From Methylovorus mays (GTDB taxonomy: Bacteria; Pseudomonadota; Gammaproteobacteria; Burkholderiales; Methylophilaceae), in the NCBI RefSeq assembly GCF_020531915.1, contig NZ_JAJAVG010000007.1, forward strand, positions 159,695-223,694: 64,000 nucleotides of DNA, in the 5' to 3' direction. The notes beneath the pieces are model-generated. The model was not told the DNA's origin. It worked only from the letters and a program-made list of their open reading frames with translations, and made no database searches. Position numbers and translations under genes: made by a program. Below are positions 1 to 8,202 of the stretch, one piece after another (position 1 is the first letter of the stretch; each line of letters starts with the position of its first letter).

Positions 1-750
1 CTGCAAACCGCCACGCATGCTACTTCGCTACCAGTCGCCATGATCCCCAACTGCGCGGCCACGCGTCATATTCATTTCACGCTGGATGGCAGCGGCCCGG
101 CCATATTGCCAGTGCCGCGCCTGCAAGACTGGCCGCAGATCGCGCAGGAATCAGGCACGCCCATGCGCCAGGTCAACCTCGACAACCTGACCAAAGCCGA
201 CATCCTGCAATGGCAGCCTGGCGAACAGCTGCTGCTGAGTGGCAAATTACTGACCGGCCGCGATGCCGCGCATAAGCGTATTGCCGACCTGCTGGCCTCC
301 GGCCAGCCCTTGCCGGATGGCCTGGATTTTCATAATCGCTTTATTTATTACGTCGGCCCGGTAGACCCGGTGCGCGATGAAGTCATCGGCCCTGCAGGCC
401 CGACCACCGCCACCCGCATGGATCGTTTTACCGACACCATGCTGGGCGAAGCCGGATTACTGGGGATGATAGGCAAGGCCGAGCGCGGTGAAGCCACGGT
501 GGAAGCCATACGCCGCCATCAATCGGTTTACCTGATTGCGATAGGCGGTGCCGCTTATCTCATTTCGCAGGCCATCAAAGCCGCACGTGTCGTGGCGTTC
601 GCCGATCTGGGGATGGAAGCGGTGTATGAATTCACCGTGGAAAACATGCCGGTCACGGTAGCCGTGGATAGCCAGGGCCATTCGGTGCATGAAACCGGCC
701 CGGCAGAATGGCGTCCAAAGATTGCCGACATCCCCATTTTTACTGCCTAG
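1..750 (+). CDS. fumA: Fumarate hydratase class I, C-terminal part (cut by window edge)
   Basis: Class I fumarase is the oxygen-sensitive 4Fe-4S enzyme that interconverts fumarate and malate in the TCA cycle. The reading frame is open from base 1 with no stop, so the N-terminal iron-sulfur half lies outside the window. What remains is the beta domain: SGKLLTGRDAAHKR, YVGPVDP, GPAGPTTATRMD and GLLGMIGKAERG are all typical of it. The internal ATG at 40 is not the true start. The gene ends 15 bp before the next one, in the same direction. The family is clear; whether it is the FumA or FumB paralogue cannot be told. Confidence 0.9.
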   Translation: MQTATHATSLPVAMIPNCAATRHIHFTLDGSGPAILPVPRLQDWPQIAQESGTPMRQVNLDNLTKADILQWQPGEQLLLSGKLLTGRDAAHKRIADLLASGQPLPDGLDFHNRFIYYVGPVDPVRDEVIGPAGPTTATRMDRFTDTMLGEAGLLGMIGKAERGEATVEAIRRHQSVYLIAIGGAAYLISQAIKAARVVAFADLGMEAVYEFTVENMPVTVAVDSQGHSVHETGPAEWRPKIADIPIFTA

Positions 751-765
751 GAAGCGAGTCCCGTC

Positions 766-1833
766 ATGGCCCATCTTTTTACTCCGATTACGCTGCGTGA
801 GCTCACCATCCGCAATCGTATTTTTGTATCGCCCATGTGCCAGTATTCCGCCATTGAGGGCATGCCGAATGACTGGCATCTGGTGCATCTGGGCGGCTTT
901 GCCCGCGGTGGTGCCGGGCTGGTGATGGTGGAAGCCACTGGCGTATTGCCAGAAGGCCGTATTACGCCGCAATGCCTGGGCTTATGGAATGACGCCCAGC
1001 GCGATGCCTTGCATCGGATCGTGGATTTCATTCATGGGCAAGGCGCCGCAGCCGCCATTCAACTGGCGCATGCCGGACGCAAAGCGTCGTCTACCCGCCC
1101 GTGGGAAGGCAGCACCGGCATACCTGTCGATCAAGGCGGGTGGAACACCGTAGCACCCTCCGCGATACCATTCAGCCCGCAGCATGCAACGCCGCAAGCG
1201 CTGGATAAAGCAGGCATCGCCCGCATTTCGGATGCGTTCATGGCGGCGGCTGACAGAGCCTTAGCAGCGGGGTTTGACGTCATCGAGCTGCATTGCGCCC
1301 ATGGCTATCTGCTGCACGAATTTTTGTCACCCCTCGCCAATCAGCGTGACGATGAATACGGCGGTAGCCTGGAAAACCGCTGTCGCCTGGCGCTGAACAT
1401 CGCGAAACGCCTGCGCGACTTCTGGCCGCAGGACAAACCTGTGTTCGTGCGGATTTCCGCCAGCGACTGGATAGAAGGCGGCTGGGATATTGCCCAGTCC
1501 GTGCAGTTCGCGCGCTGGCTCAAGGAGATCGGCATTGATCTGATTGACTGCTCCAGCGGTGGCCTGATTTACGATGCCGTGATTCCGACCGGGCCAGGCT
1601 ACCAGACCGAGTTTGCCAGCCGCGTGCGCAACGAAGCCGGAATTGCCAGCGGTGCCGTCGGCATGATCACCACATCGACCCAGGCCGAGCACATTCTCGC
1701 CACGCACCAGGCCGATGTGATTTTCATGGCGCGCACCTTGTTGAGCGACCCGCACTGGCCGTTGCATGCCGCCAGGGAATTGCGTGCGGACCAGCCTTGG
1801 CCGCTGCAATATGAGCGCGCCAAAAGCTTTTAA
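766..1833 (+). CDS. Old Yellow Enzyme family NADH:flavin oxidoreductase (YqjM-like)
   Basis: A 355-residue FMN-dependent ene-reductase of the TIM-barrel Old Yellow Enzyme family, expected to reduce activated C=C bonds with NAD(P)H in the cytoplasm. The N-terminal SPMCQYS motif has the cysteine (C25) that marks the YqjM-like class. HAGRK and the HCAHGYLLHEF segment (about residues 170-180) hold the substrate-anion-binding histidines. FLSPLANQRDDEYGGS follows, as in the family. A GGAAG ribosome site precedes the ATG. The physiological substrate cannot be read from the sequence. It sits just after the fumarase and may be cotranscribed with it. Confidence 0.9.
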   Translation: MAHLFTPITLRELTIRNRIFVSPMCQYSAIEGMPNDWHLVHLGGFARGGAGLVMVEATGVLPEGRITPQCLGLWNDAQRDALHRIVDFIHGQGAAAAIQLAHAGRKASSTRPWEGSTGIPVDQGGWNTVAPSAIPFSPQHATPQALDKAGIARISDAFMAAADRALAAGFDVIELHCAHGYLLHEFLSPLANQRDDEYGGSLENRCRLALNIAKRLRDFWPQDKPVFVRISASDWIEGGWDIAQSVQFARWLKEIGIDLIDCSSGGLIYDAVIPTGPGYQTEFASRVRNEAGIASGAVGMITTSTQAEHILATHQADVIFMARTLLSDPHWPLHAARELRADQPWPLQYERAKSF

Positions 1834-1858
1834 CAATCACTTATAGGAAAACAATGCA

Positions 1859-2053
1859 ATGAAATGGACTGACAGCCTGCGCATCGCTGAAGCGCTGTAT
1901 GACGCACACCCGGATATCGATCCCAAAACCATACGCTTCACCGACCTTTACCAATGGGTGCTGGATCTGGAAGAGTTTGATGATGCGCCGGAAAAATGCG
2001 GTGAAAAGATACTGGAAGCCATCCAGCTGGCCTGGATAGAAGAGGCGGAATAA
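1859..2053 (+). CDS. iscX: IscX (YfhJ) iron-sulfur cluster assembly regulator
   Basis: A 64-residue acidic protein matching IscX over its full length: [13 protein letters not shown] at the start, then [14 protein letters not shown] and DLEEFDDAP. In other bacteria IscX binds IscS and iron and tunes Fe-S cluster assembly. Here it stands apart from an isc operon, next to an Fe-S fumarase and upstream of the radical-SAM enzyme HemN, both of which need clusters. TAGGAAAAC precedes the ATG. Confidence 0.9.
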   Translation: MKWTDSLRIAEALYDAHPDIDPKTIRFTDLYQWVLDLEEFDDAPEKCGEKILEAIQLAWIEEAE

Positions 2054-2070
2054 GCCCTGCATCACGGCAG

Positions 2071-2108
2071 TTAAGCGTGCTCACTGGCTGACCAGTGAGC
2101 ACGCTTAA
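2071..2108. terminator. Perfect 17-bp stem hairpin between convergent genes
   Basis: The arms 2071-2087 and 2092-2108 are perfectly complementary around a CTGA loop. The hairpin lies between the stop codons of iscX (+) and hemN (-), so it probably ends or protects both transcripts. No T-run follows on either strand, so it is not a textbook intrinsic terminator. Confidence 0.55.
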
Positions 2109-2150
2109 TGCATCATGAGGATCCATTGTCGCTGAACACCAGGGCTTGGT

Positions 2151-3545
2151 TCAGATACTGTTGGAATACCGCGGCTGCACCTGAATGACCTGATCGCTGC
2201 TCAGAGATTTAGCTTCCATCTGCCTGCCATCAAACAGCATGGCAATGTTGCGGAGGAACAGCCGACCGGCTTCAGTGACGCGCAGGCATTCATTGTGCAG
2301 CTGCAGCAGTCCATCTTGCTCCATCTCCTCCATCTGCGGCAAAGAAGCAGCAAAATAATCATCAAATTCAATTCCCCAAGCGCTTGAAAACGCCCGCTTG
2401 TCCAGTTGCAGGTCGCACATCACCTGGGTAATGGCGGCTCGGCGCAGCTGGTCTTCGGGGGTTACGTGCAAGCCACGCTCAATCGGCAGCCGCCCTGCCG
2501 TTACCGCATCGCGATACTCCGACAGCACCTTGGTATTTTGCGCATAGGCGTTTTCCGTTTGCGAAATCGCCGAGGCACCCAAGGCCAGGATGTCGCAATT
2601 CTTGTGCGTGGTGTATCCCTGGAAGTTGCGGTACAGCGTACCTTGCTGCTGGGCGCGCACCAGTTCATCCTCAGGCTTGGCGTAATGATCCATGCCGATG
2701 TGCACATAACCTGCCGCCGTCAGACGATCCAGCGTCATCCTCAACAATTCAAGACGCTGATCCAGGGCAGGCAATGCAGATTCAGGAATCAGGCGCTGAT
2801 GCTTTTTCATCCAGGGCACATGCGCGTAATTGAAGACGGCCAGTCGGTCCGGCGCCATGGCGATCACCGCATCCAGCGTATGGGCAAAGCGCTCGGGAGT
2901 CTGGTGCGGCAAACCGATGATCAGATCGAAGTTGATGCTGTTGATACCGGCATCGCGTATCCAGCCGTATACCTGTTCGATCAACTCCTGCGACTGTATG
3001 CGGTTGATGGCTTCTTGCACCTGCGGATCCAGATCCTGCACGCCCAGGCTCAGGCGGTTAAACCCACAGGAGGCCAGTGCCTCCACATGCGCACGCGTCA
3101 ATTCACGCGGGTCCATTTCGCAGCCAATTTCGGCATCTTCTGCCATGCGGAAACGCCGGGCAAATGCCTGATGCAGCTTCACCAGATCCTCCGGCCGCAA
3201 ATAGGTGGGTGTGCCGCCCCCCCAATGCATCTGGCGCACAAGACGATCAGCTGAGGCAGTGTCTGCCACCAGCGCCATCTCTTGCAGCAATACCTCAAGG
3301 TAACGCTCGGCTTTACTGTAATCACGCGTGGCCACCATATTGCAGCCACAGTAATAACAAAGCGTGTCGCAAAACGGGATATGCGCATACAGCGAGATAT
3401 CACGCCCGCTGTTCCGGCTGGCTTGCAACTCATGCTGCCAGGCTGCTGCATCAAAGCCAGTATGAAAATGCAAGGCCGTGGGATACGAGGTGTAACGCGG
3501 CGCAGCCTTGCTGTATTTATGAACGAGTGAGGTCGGGAATTCCAT
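2151..3545 (-). CDS. hemN: Oxygen-independent coproporphyrinogen III oxidase
   Basis: Radical-SAM enzyme that decarboxylates coproporphyrinogen III to protoporphyrinogen IX in heme synthesis without oxygen. The N-terminus has the HemN-specific KYSKAAPRYTSYPTA, followed by the CDTLCYYCGC cluster motif (CxxxCxxC). WGGGTPTYL and GLPHQTPE are also present. The start was placed at the methionine of MEFPTSLV; another ATG lies three codons earlier and the open frame extends to 3629. No clear Shine-Dalgarno was seen. An inverted repeat (AACCAT, 9-bp spacer, ATGGTT; 3549-3569) covers the start region and could be regulatory. Length 464 residues, normal for the family. Confidence 0.93.
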   Translation of the reverse strand: MEFPTSLVHKYSKAAPRYTSYPTALHFHTGFDAAAWQHELQASRNSGRDISLYAHIPFCDTLCYYCGCNMVATRDYSKAERYLEVLLQEMALVADTASADRLVRQMHWGGGTPTYLRPEDLVKLHQAFARRFRMAEDAEIGCEMDPRELTRAHVEALASCGFNRLSLGVQDLDPQVQEAINRIQSQELIEQVYGWIRDAGINSINFDLIIGLPHQTPERFAHTLDAVIAMAPDRLAVFNYAHVPWMKKHQRLIPESALPALDQRLELLRMTLDRLTAAGYVHIGMDHYAKPEDELVRAQQQGTLYRNFQGYTTHKNCDILALGASAISQTENAYAQNTKVLSEYRDAVTAGRLPIERGLHVTPEDQLRRAAITQVMCDLQLDKRAFSSAWGIEFDDYFAASLPQMEEMEQDGLLQLHNECLRVTEAGRLFLRNIAMLFDGRQMEAKSLSSDQVIQVQPRYSNSI

Positions 3546-3691
3546 AATAACCATTATATATTTATGGTTAAAATTTTCCAGCCTTAATCCATCTGGACTA
3601 TTGCCCGGTGTATTGCCCGATTTGTGCAAGCCGCGATATCGGAATCCCGTTTAGAATAGGAGCAATTCCATTCAGCAAAAGGGCTCGTCGC

Positions 3692-5065
3692 ATGCTTGCA
3701 CCAAAAGAGATTTTCAAGGCTTACGATATCCGCGGTATTGTCGGCAAAACATTGACTCCCGAAATTGTCGAGCAAATCGGCAAGGCCATTGGCAGCGAGG
3801 CCGCCAAACTGCAGCAAAAAGCCATTTGCATCGGCTACGATGGTCGCCTCTCGGGCCCAGAGCTGGCCGAGGCATTGGCACGCGGCATTCTGAGTACGGG
3901 TGTTGATGTGATACGTCTGGGCCTGGTCGCCACCCCCATGGTGTATTTTGCCGCACATCAGCTCAAGACGGGCTGTGGCGTCATGGTCACGGGCAGCCAC
4001 AATCCGCCTGACTACAACGGCCTGAAGATGGTGATTGCGGAAGAGACGCTTTCTGGCGAGAGCATCCAGCGTTTGCGTACCCGCATTGAGCAACAGGACT
4101 TTGCCAGCGGCACTGGCCAAGCCAGCGACTACGACATTGCCGATGACTACATCAACCGCATTGCCTCCGACATCAAGCTGAGCCGCCCCATGCGCATTGC
4201 CGTCGACTGCGGCAATGGCGTGCCAGGCGCCTATGCTGGCAAGCTTTATCGCGCCCTGGGTTGCGAGGTGGAAGAGCTGTTCTGCGAAGTGGATGGCCAC
4301 TTCCCCAACCATCACCCCGACCCTTCCGTGCCGGAAAACCTGCTGGACCTGATTGCCGCTTTGGGCAAAGGCAGCTCCGAAATCGGGCTGGCATTCGATG
4401 GCGATGGTGACCGCCTGGGCGTGGTAACCAAGGATGGCAAGATCATCTACCCCGACCGTCAGCTGCTGCTGTTTGCAGAAGATGTATTGCAGCGCGAACC
4501 TGGCGCCACCATCATTTACGACGTTAAATCCTCACGCAATCTGGCGCCCTGGATCAAGGCACGCGGTGGCTTGCCACTGATGTGGAAAACCGGCCACTCG
4601 CTGGTCAAGGCAAAAATGAAGGAAACCGGCTCTGCCCTGGCGGGCGAAATGAGCGGCCATGTATTCTTCAAGGAACGCTGGTTCGGTTTTGATGATGGTT
4701 TGTACAGCGGTGCACGCCTGCTGGAAATCCTGAGCCGTTCGGCTGATCCCTCTGCCCTGCTGAATGCATTGCCAGACAGCGTGAGCACGCCAGAACAGCA
4801 CATACACATGAATGAAGGCGAGCCGCATACCTTGATCGCCAGTCTGCAAAAAACCGCCGAATTTGCCGGCGCTACCGAAGTCATCACCATCGACGGCCTG
4901 CGCGTGGAATATCCGGATGGCTTTGGCCTGATGCGTCCATCCAACACGACACCGGTGATCGTGCTGCGTTTTGAAGCAGATGATGAAGCCGCGCTACTGC
5001 GTATTCAGGACGCTTTCCGTAGCGTGATCCTGGCAGCGGCACCGCATGTGCATCTGCCCTTTTAA
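3692..5065 (+). CDS. Phosphomannomutase/phosphoglucomutase (ManB/AlgC type)
   Basis: A 457-residue alpha-D-phosphohexomutase that interconverts hexose 6- and 1-phosphates, feeding GDP-mannose or glucose-1-phosphate into surface polysaccharides. The catalytic phosphoserine loop TGSHNPP is present (S102). The magnesium loop FDGDGDRLG and the sugar-binding GEMSGH are also there. The start is the ATG at 3692 with an AGGG site about 9 bases upstream; the open frame extends further upstream to 3608 without homology. It is divergent from hemN. A second phosphohexomutase of a different subfamily (pgm) lies at 10113-11744. Confidence 0.9.
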   Translation: MLAPKEIFKAYDIRGIVGKTLTPEIVEQIGKAIGSEAAKLQQKAICIGYDGRLSGPELAEALARGILSTGVDVIRLGLVATPMVYFAAHQLKTGCGVMVTGSHNPPDYNGLKMVIAEETLSGESIQRLRTRIEQQDFASGTGQASDYDIADDYINRIASDIKLSRPMRIAVDCGNGVPGAYAGKLYRALGCEVEELFCEVDGHFPNHHPDPSVPENLLDLIAALGKGSSEIGLAFDGDGDRLGVVTKDGKIIYPDRQLLLFAEDVLQREPGATIIYDVKSSRNLAPWIKARGGLPLMWKTGHSLVKAKMKETGSALAGEMSGHVFFKERWFGFDDGLYSGARLLEILSRSADPSALLNALPDSVSTPEQHIHMNEGEPHTLIASLQKTAEFAGATEVITIDGLRVEYPDGFGLMRPSNTTPVIVLRFEADDEAALLRIQDAFRSVILAAAPHVHLPF

Positions 5066-5077
5066 CACGGTCGGATC

Positions 5078-5581
5078 TTGAGTAAAACCGCATGGCTGGC
5101 GGCTATGGCCTGGCTGCTAGCCGCCGCTGGCATTTATTACGTAGTGGATGGCCGGATGAATCCGAACAGGAATCCGGGCAGTCAGGGTGGCGAAGTCACG
5201 CTGCAGCGTGGCATGGATGGGCATTACCGCGCAACGGCACTGATTAATGGCGAAAAGGTGGATGTGCTGGTGGATACCGGCGCCACCGGCGTTGCGATCT
5301 CAAGCCGCACCGCCGAGCGTCTGGGGCTCAGCAGCCATGTGGCCGCCCGCACCACCACTGCCAATGGCGATGCCGTCGCCTATGTCACGCGCCTGCGCAG
5401 CGTCAAGATCGGCGATGTGGAAGCGCATGATGTCGCCGCCTTGATCACCCCAGGATTGCAAGGTGAAGCACTGCTCGGGATGTCCTTTCTGAGCCGCATG
5501 GATGTCCGTCTGTTTCGCGGCAAGATGACCATCAAACAGGGAGATGAAGCGATCCCCGCGCCGACGGCAGGGGATTTTTGA
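5078..5581 (+). CDS. Membrane-anchored clan AA (retropepsin-like) aspartic protease
   Basis: A 167-residue protein with one N-terminal membrane segment (about residues 4-22), followed by a single retropepsin-type domain. The catalytic VDTGATGVAIS is at about residues 65-75 and LLGMSFLSRM marks the flap/C-terminal part. It matches the TIGR02281 family of small periplasm-facing proteobacterial proteases, whose role is poorly known. The family is expected to act as a dimer because only one DTG is present. The start is a TTG at 5078; an internal ATG is possible. It follows the phosphohexomutase by 12 bp. Confidence 0.78.
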   Translation: MSKTAWLAAMAWLLAAAGIYYVVDGRMNPNRNPGSQGGEVTLQRGMDGHYRATALINGEKVDVLVDTGATGVAISSRTAERLGLSSHVAARTTTANGDAVAYVTRLRSVKIGDVEAHDVAALITPGLQGEALLGMSFLSRMDVRLFRGKMTIKQGDEAIPAPTAGDF

Positions 5582-5589
5582 TACCCGCG

Positions 5590-6834
5590 TTAGCCAGCCA
5601 GCATACCGGGCAGCTTCTGCAGCAAATCCAGCTGTCTCGGCAGGCAGACACGCTGCAAATCGTATTGTTGCAGAATGGTCTGGCGGGCGTTCTCCCGTAA
5701 CGAAGCATAGTTTTCCGGCTTGTTAACCACCTCGACCACTCGCTCGGCCAGCGCCTGCGCATCAAAGAAATCCACCAGCAAGCCATCATGTCCATCACGG
5801 ATCACTTCAGTCACTGGGGCCGTATTGGAAGCGATGAGCACACAGCCTGCGGCCATGGCTTCCAGCATGGACCATGACAGTACAAATGGATACGTGAGAT
5901 ACACATGCGCCGCAGAAATCTGTAACAGGCTGAGATAGCGTTCATAGGCGACCTTGCCGACAAAATGCACCCTTGTCATATCCAGTTCGGCGCCGACTTC
6001 CTTCATCATTTTTTCGCGCCAGTTACCGCCCTCTTCCGGCATGCGGCCATAACTGACCTCATCGCCGCCTACCAGTACCACATGCGCTTGCGGGCAATCC
6101 CGCAACATCCGGGGCAAGGCCCGCATGAATATATGGAAGCCACGGTACGGCTCAAGATTGCGATTCACAAAGGTAATGACTTGCTGGGCCGCGGTGAGCG
6201 TCAAGGTATCCGAGACCACAAACTGGGCGTTTTTGTCTGGCCGGACAATATGGGTATCCACCCCCTCGTGAATCACGCTGATTCTGGAGCGGTAAACTTC
6301 GGGAAACTGACTGGCTTGCCACTCGGTGGGGGTAAGCCCCCAATCACAATTATCCAGCGAAAGCAGGTGATTCGAATTTCTCACCTTGATCCGACAGAAC
6401 TCATCAATAGTGTAGGACTGAAATTCGGGATCAAATCCGACATCTGCACCTTGCGTCCGATAATAAAACTCGAAGTAATCCAGAATGGCCGCCTGTGGGT
6501 AAACGTCCTTGAGAAACAAGGCCTCTCCCCAGCCCGCATGAACACAAATCACGTCGGGAACAAACCCTTGCCGTTTCAGCTCGATCGCCGCCTTGGCGAC
6601 CTGCTGCCCGCGGCGAATCGCGGCCTCATAACTGCGCAGATACCAATGCGTTTCCTTGGTGGCCCCTTTGGGCGAGGCATAACTGATCAGGCGAACGCCT
6701 GGCTGCAAGGAGGCTGGCCGCTTGTTGGCAACATCCACCATCGCCACTACTTCATTCCCCGGCATGGCGGCCAATGCCACGGCCAGATGCTTGAATTGAC
6801 CAGGATAATTCTGGTGTATGAACAGATACTTCAT
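5590..6834 (-). CDS. Glycosyltransferase family 4
   Basis: A 414-residue GT-B glycosyltransferase. The N-terminal MKYLFIHQNYPGQFKHLA is the acceptor-domain start typical of a GT4 branch. The donor-domain motif SWSMLEAMAAGCVLIASNTAPV (residues about 335-357, E-x7-E type) binds the sugar nucleotide. It is convergent with the protease gene and lies downstream of the type I secretion pair in the same direction, with a 39-bp gap. It may glycosylate an exported product or serve exopolysaccharide synthesis; the substrate is unknown. Confidence 0.82.
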   Translation of the reverse strand: MKYLFIHQNYPGQFKHLAVALAAMPGNEVVAMVDVANKRPASLQPGVRLISYASPKGATKETHWYLRSYEAAIRRGQQVAKAAIELKRQGFVPDVICVHAGWGEALFLKDVYPQAAILDYFEFYYRTQGADVGFDPEFQSYTIDEFCRIKVRNSNHLLSLDNCDWGLTPTEWQASQFPEVYRSRISVIHEGVDTHIVRPDKNAQFVVSDTLTLTAAQQVITFVNRNLEPYRGFHIFMRALPRMLRDCPQAHVVLVGGDEVSYGRMPEEGGNWREKMMKEVGAELDMTRVHFVGKVAYERYLSLLQISAAHVYLTYPFVLSWSMLEAMAAGCVLIASNTAPVTEVIRDGHDGLLVDFFDAQALAERVVEVVNKPENYASLRENARQTILQQYDLQRVCLPRQLDLLQKLPGMLAG

Positions 6835-6873
6835 GTGGAGACCATCGGGGTTAACAGGATCGCAGGTATGGCA

Positions 6874-8202
6874 TTATTCCTCGCGGAAAGTATGGCGCAT
6901 GCGTTGTGTGATAGGCGAAATCAGATACTCGAGCATGGTCCGGTCCTGCGTCTTGATAAAGGCCGTCACCGGCATGCCGGGCTCAATTTTCACATGCTGC
7001 ACACTCTTGAGTGATTCCTTGTCGATGCGCACATGCGCAGGATAAGTCAGCAAGTGCGTTTGCGGGTCTTCGACGGCATCCCCGGCAACATACACCACCT
7101 CTCCGGTGACCATCGGCGTCGTGCGCTGATTATAGGCATTCAGTTGCACCTCAGCTGGCTGGCCAGGATAGACGGTATCAATATCCAGATTGCGTACGTT
7201 CACTTCCACCACCAGATCATCCGATACCGGCACAATGTCCATCATGGCCTGCCCCGGGCTTATAACCCCACCCACCGTGGTCACCTTCATGGCCATGACT
7301 TGACCATCAATAGGCGCAGTCACAGTCCGACGCAGCATGGAGTCTTCCGCTGGCCGCAGACGCTCGACAACCTCACGCAACTGGTTGCCCGTATCCTTCA
7401 GCTCGGCATCGGCTTCCTGAATGTAGCGATTTTTCACATCGATCACGCGCAACTCCAGCTCGGACACTTTGGCGCGGGTGCCATTCAGATCTGCGGATTG
7501 CGCTGCCAACTGCTCATGCTTTTCAGTCAGGGCCTGCCGGTAATTGAGGACATCCGCCTTGCCGACAAAATTCTTTTGCATCAAGCCTTCGCGCATGGCC
7601 AGCTGCTCCTGACGATAACGAATGTTTTCCTCTATCGCTTTTACCTGCGCCTCATACGCCGCAGACTCCGCCCTTGAGTGGCCCAACTCATCGCGTAACA
7701 GGGCAATCTGGTCATTCAGCATTTTGCGCTTGGACAGAAATTGCGCACGCTCCTTGTTAATAAGCTCCTGCCGCTTGGTGCTCATGGGTACCAATAATTG
7801 TTGAGGGAACGTAATGGCGGCGGCCACCGTTTTTTCGGCAATCAGCCTGGCCTCCTTGGCGAGCAGCGCATCCTGCTGGTCACGCAGGATATTCAGCTCA
7901 GCACTGTTGCGCGTGTCTTCCAGCAGCAGCAGTGGCTGCCCATGCTTAACAACATCCCCATCGCGCACCAGAATCTGTTTGACGATACCGCCTTCCAGAT
8001 GCTGAACCGTCTTGCGATTGGTCGCTATTTTTATCTTGCCTTCCGCAATCACCGCGCCACTCAGTGGCGCAACACTGGCCCATAGGAAAAAACCACCCAC
8101 GATAACCACCGTCATGAACATGCCTTTACGCACAATGCGCGTGGCTTGTCCGGATTCATCCAGCGGAATCGCAGGCCTTACAATGGAAGAAATCAGACTC
8201 AT
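6874..8202 (-). CDS. HlyD/PrtE-type periplasmic adaptor of a type I secretion system
   Basis: A 442-residue membrane fusion protein. A cytoplasmic N-terminus precedes one membrane helix (about 28-46: MTVVIVGGFFLWASVAPLSG). Next come a lipoyl half-motif (GGIVKQILVRDGDVVKHGQPL), a long coiled-coil hairpin (about 110-310) and the second lipoyl half with TAPIDGQVMAMKVTTVGGVI. It would bridge the inner-membrane ATPase to an outer-membrane TolC-like pore. Its start overlaps the stop of the upstream ATPase gene by 4 bp, so the pair is translationally coupled. No outer-membrane partner or secreted substrate is adjacent. Confidence 0.9.
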   Translation of the reverse strand: MSLISSIVRPAIPLDESGQATRIVRKGMFMTVVIVGGFFLWASVAPLSGAVIAEGKIKIATNRKTVQHLEGGIVKQILVRDGDVVKHGQPLLLLEDTRNSAELNILRDQQDALLAKEARLIAEKTVAAAITFPQQLLVPMSTKRQELINKERAQFLSKRKMLNDQIALLRDELGHSRAESAAYEAQVKAIEENIRYRQEQLAMREGLMQKNFVGKADVLNYRQALTEKHEQLAAQSADLNGTRAKVSELELRVIDVKNRYIQEADAELKDTGNQLREVVERLRPAEDSMLRRTVTAPIDGQVMAMKVTTVGGVISPGQAMMDIVPVSDDLVVEVNVRNLDIDTVYPGQPAEVQLNAYNQRTTPMVTGEVVYVAGDAVEDPQTHLLTYPAHVRIDKESLKSVQHVKIEPGMPVTAFIKTQDRTMLEYLISPITQRMRHTFREE

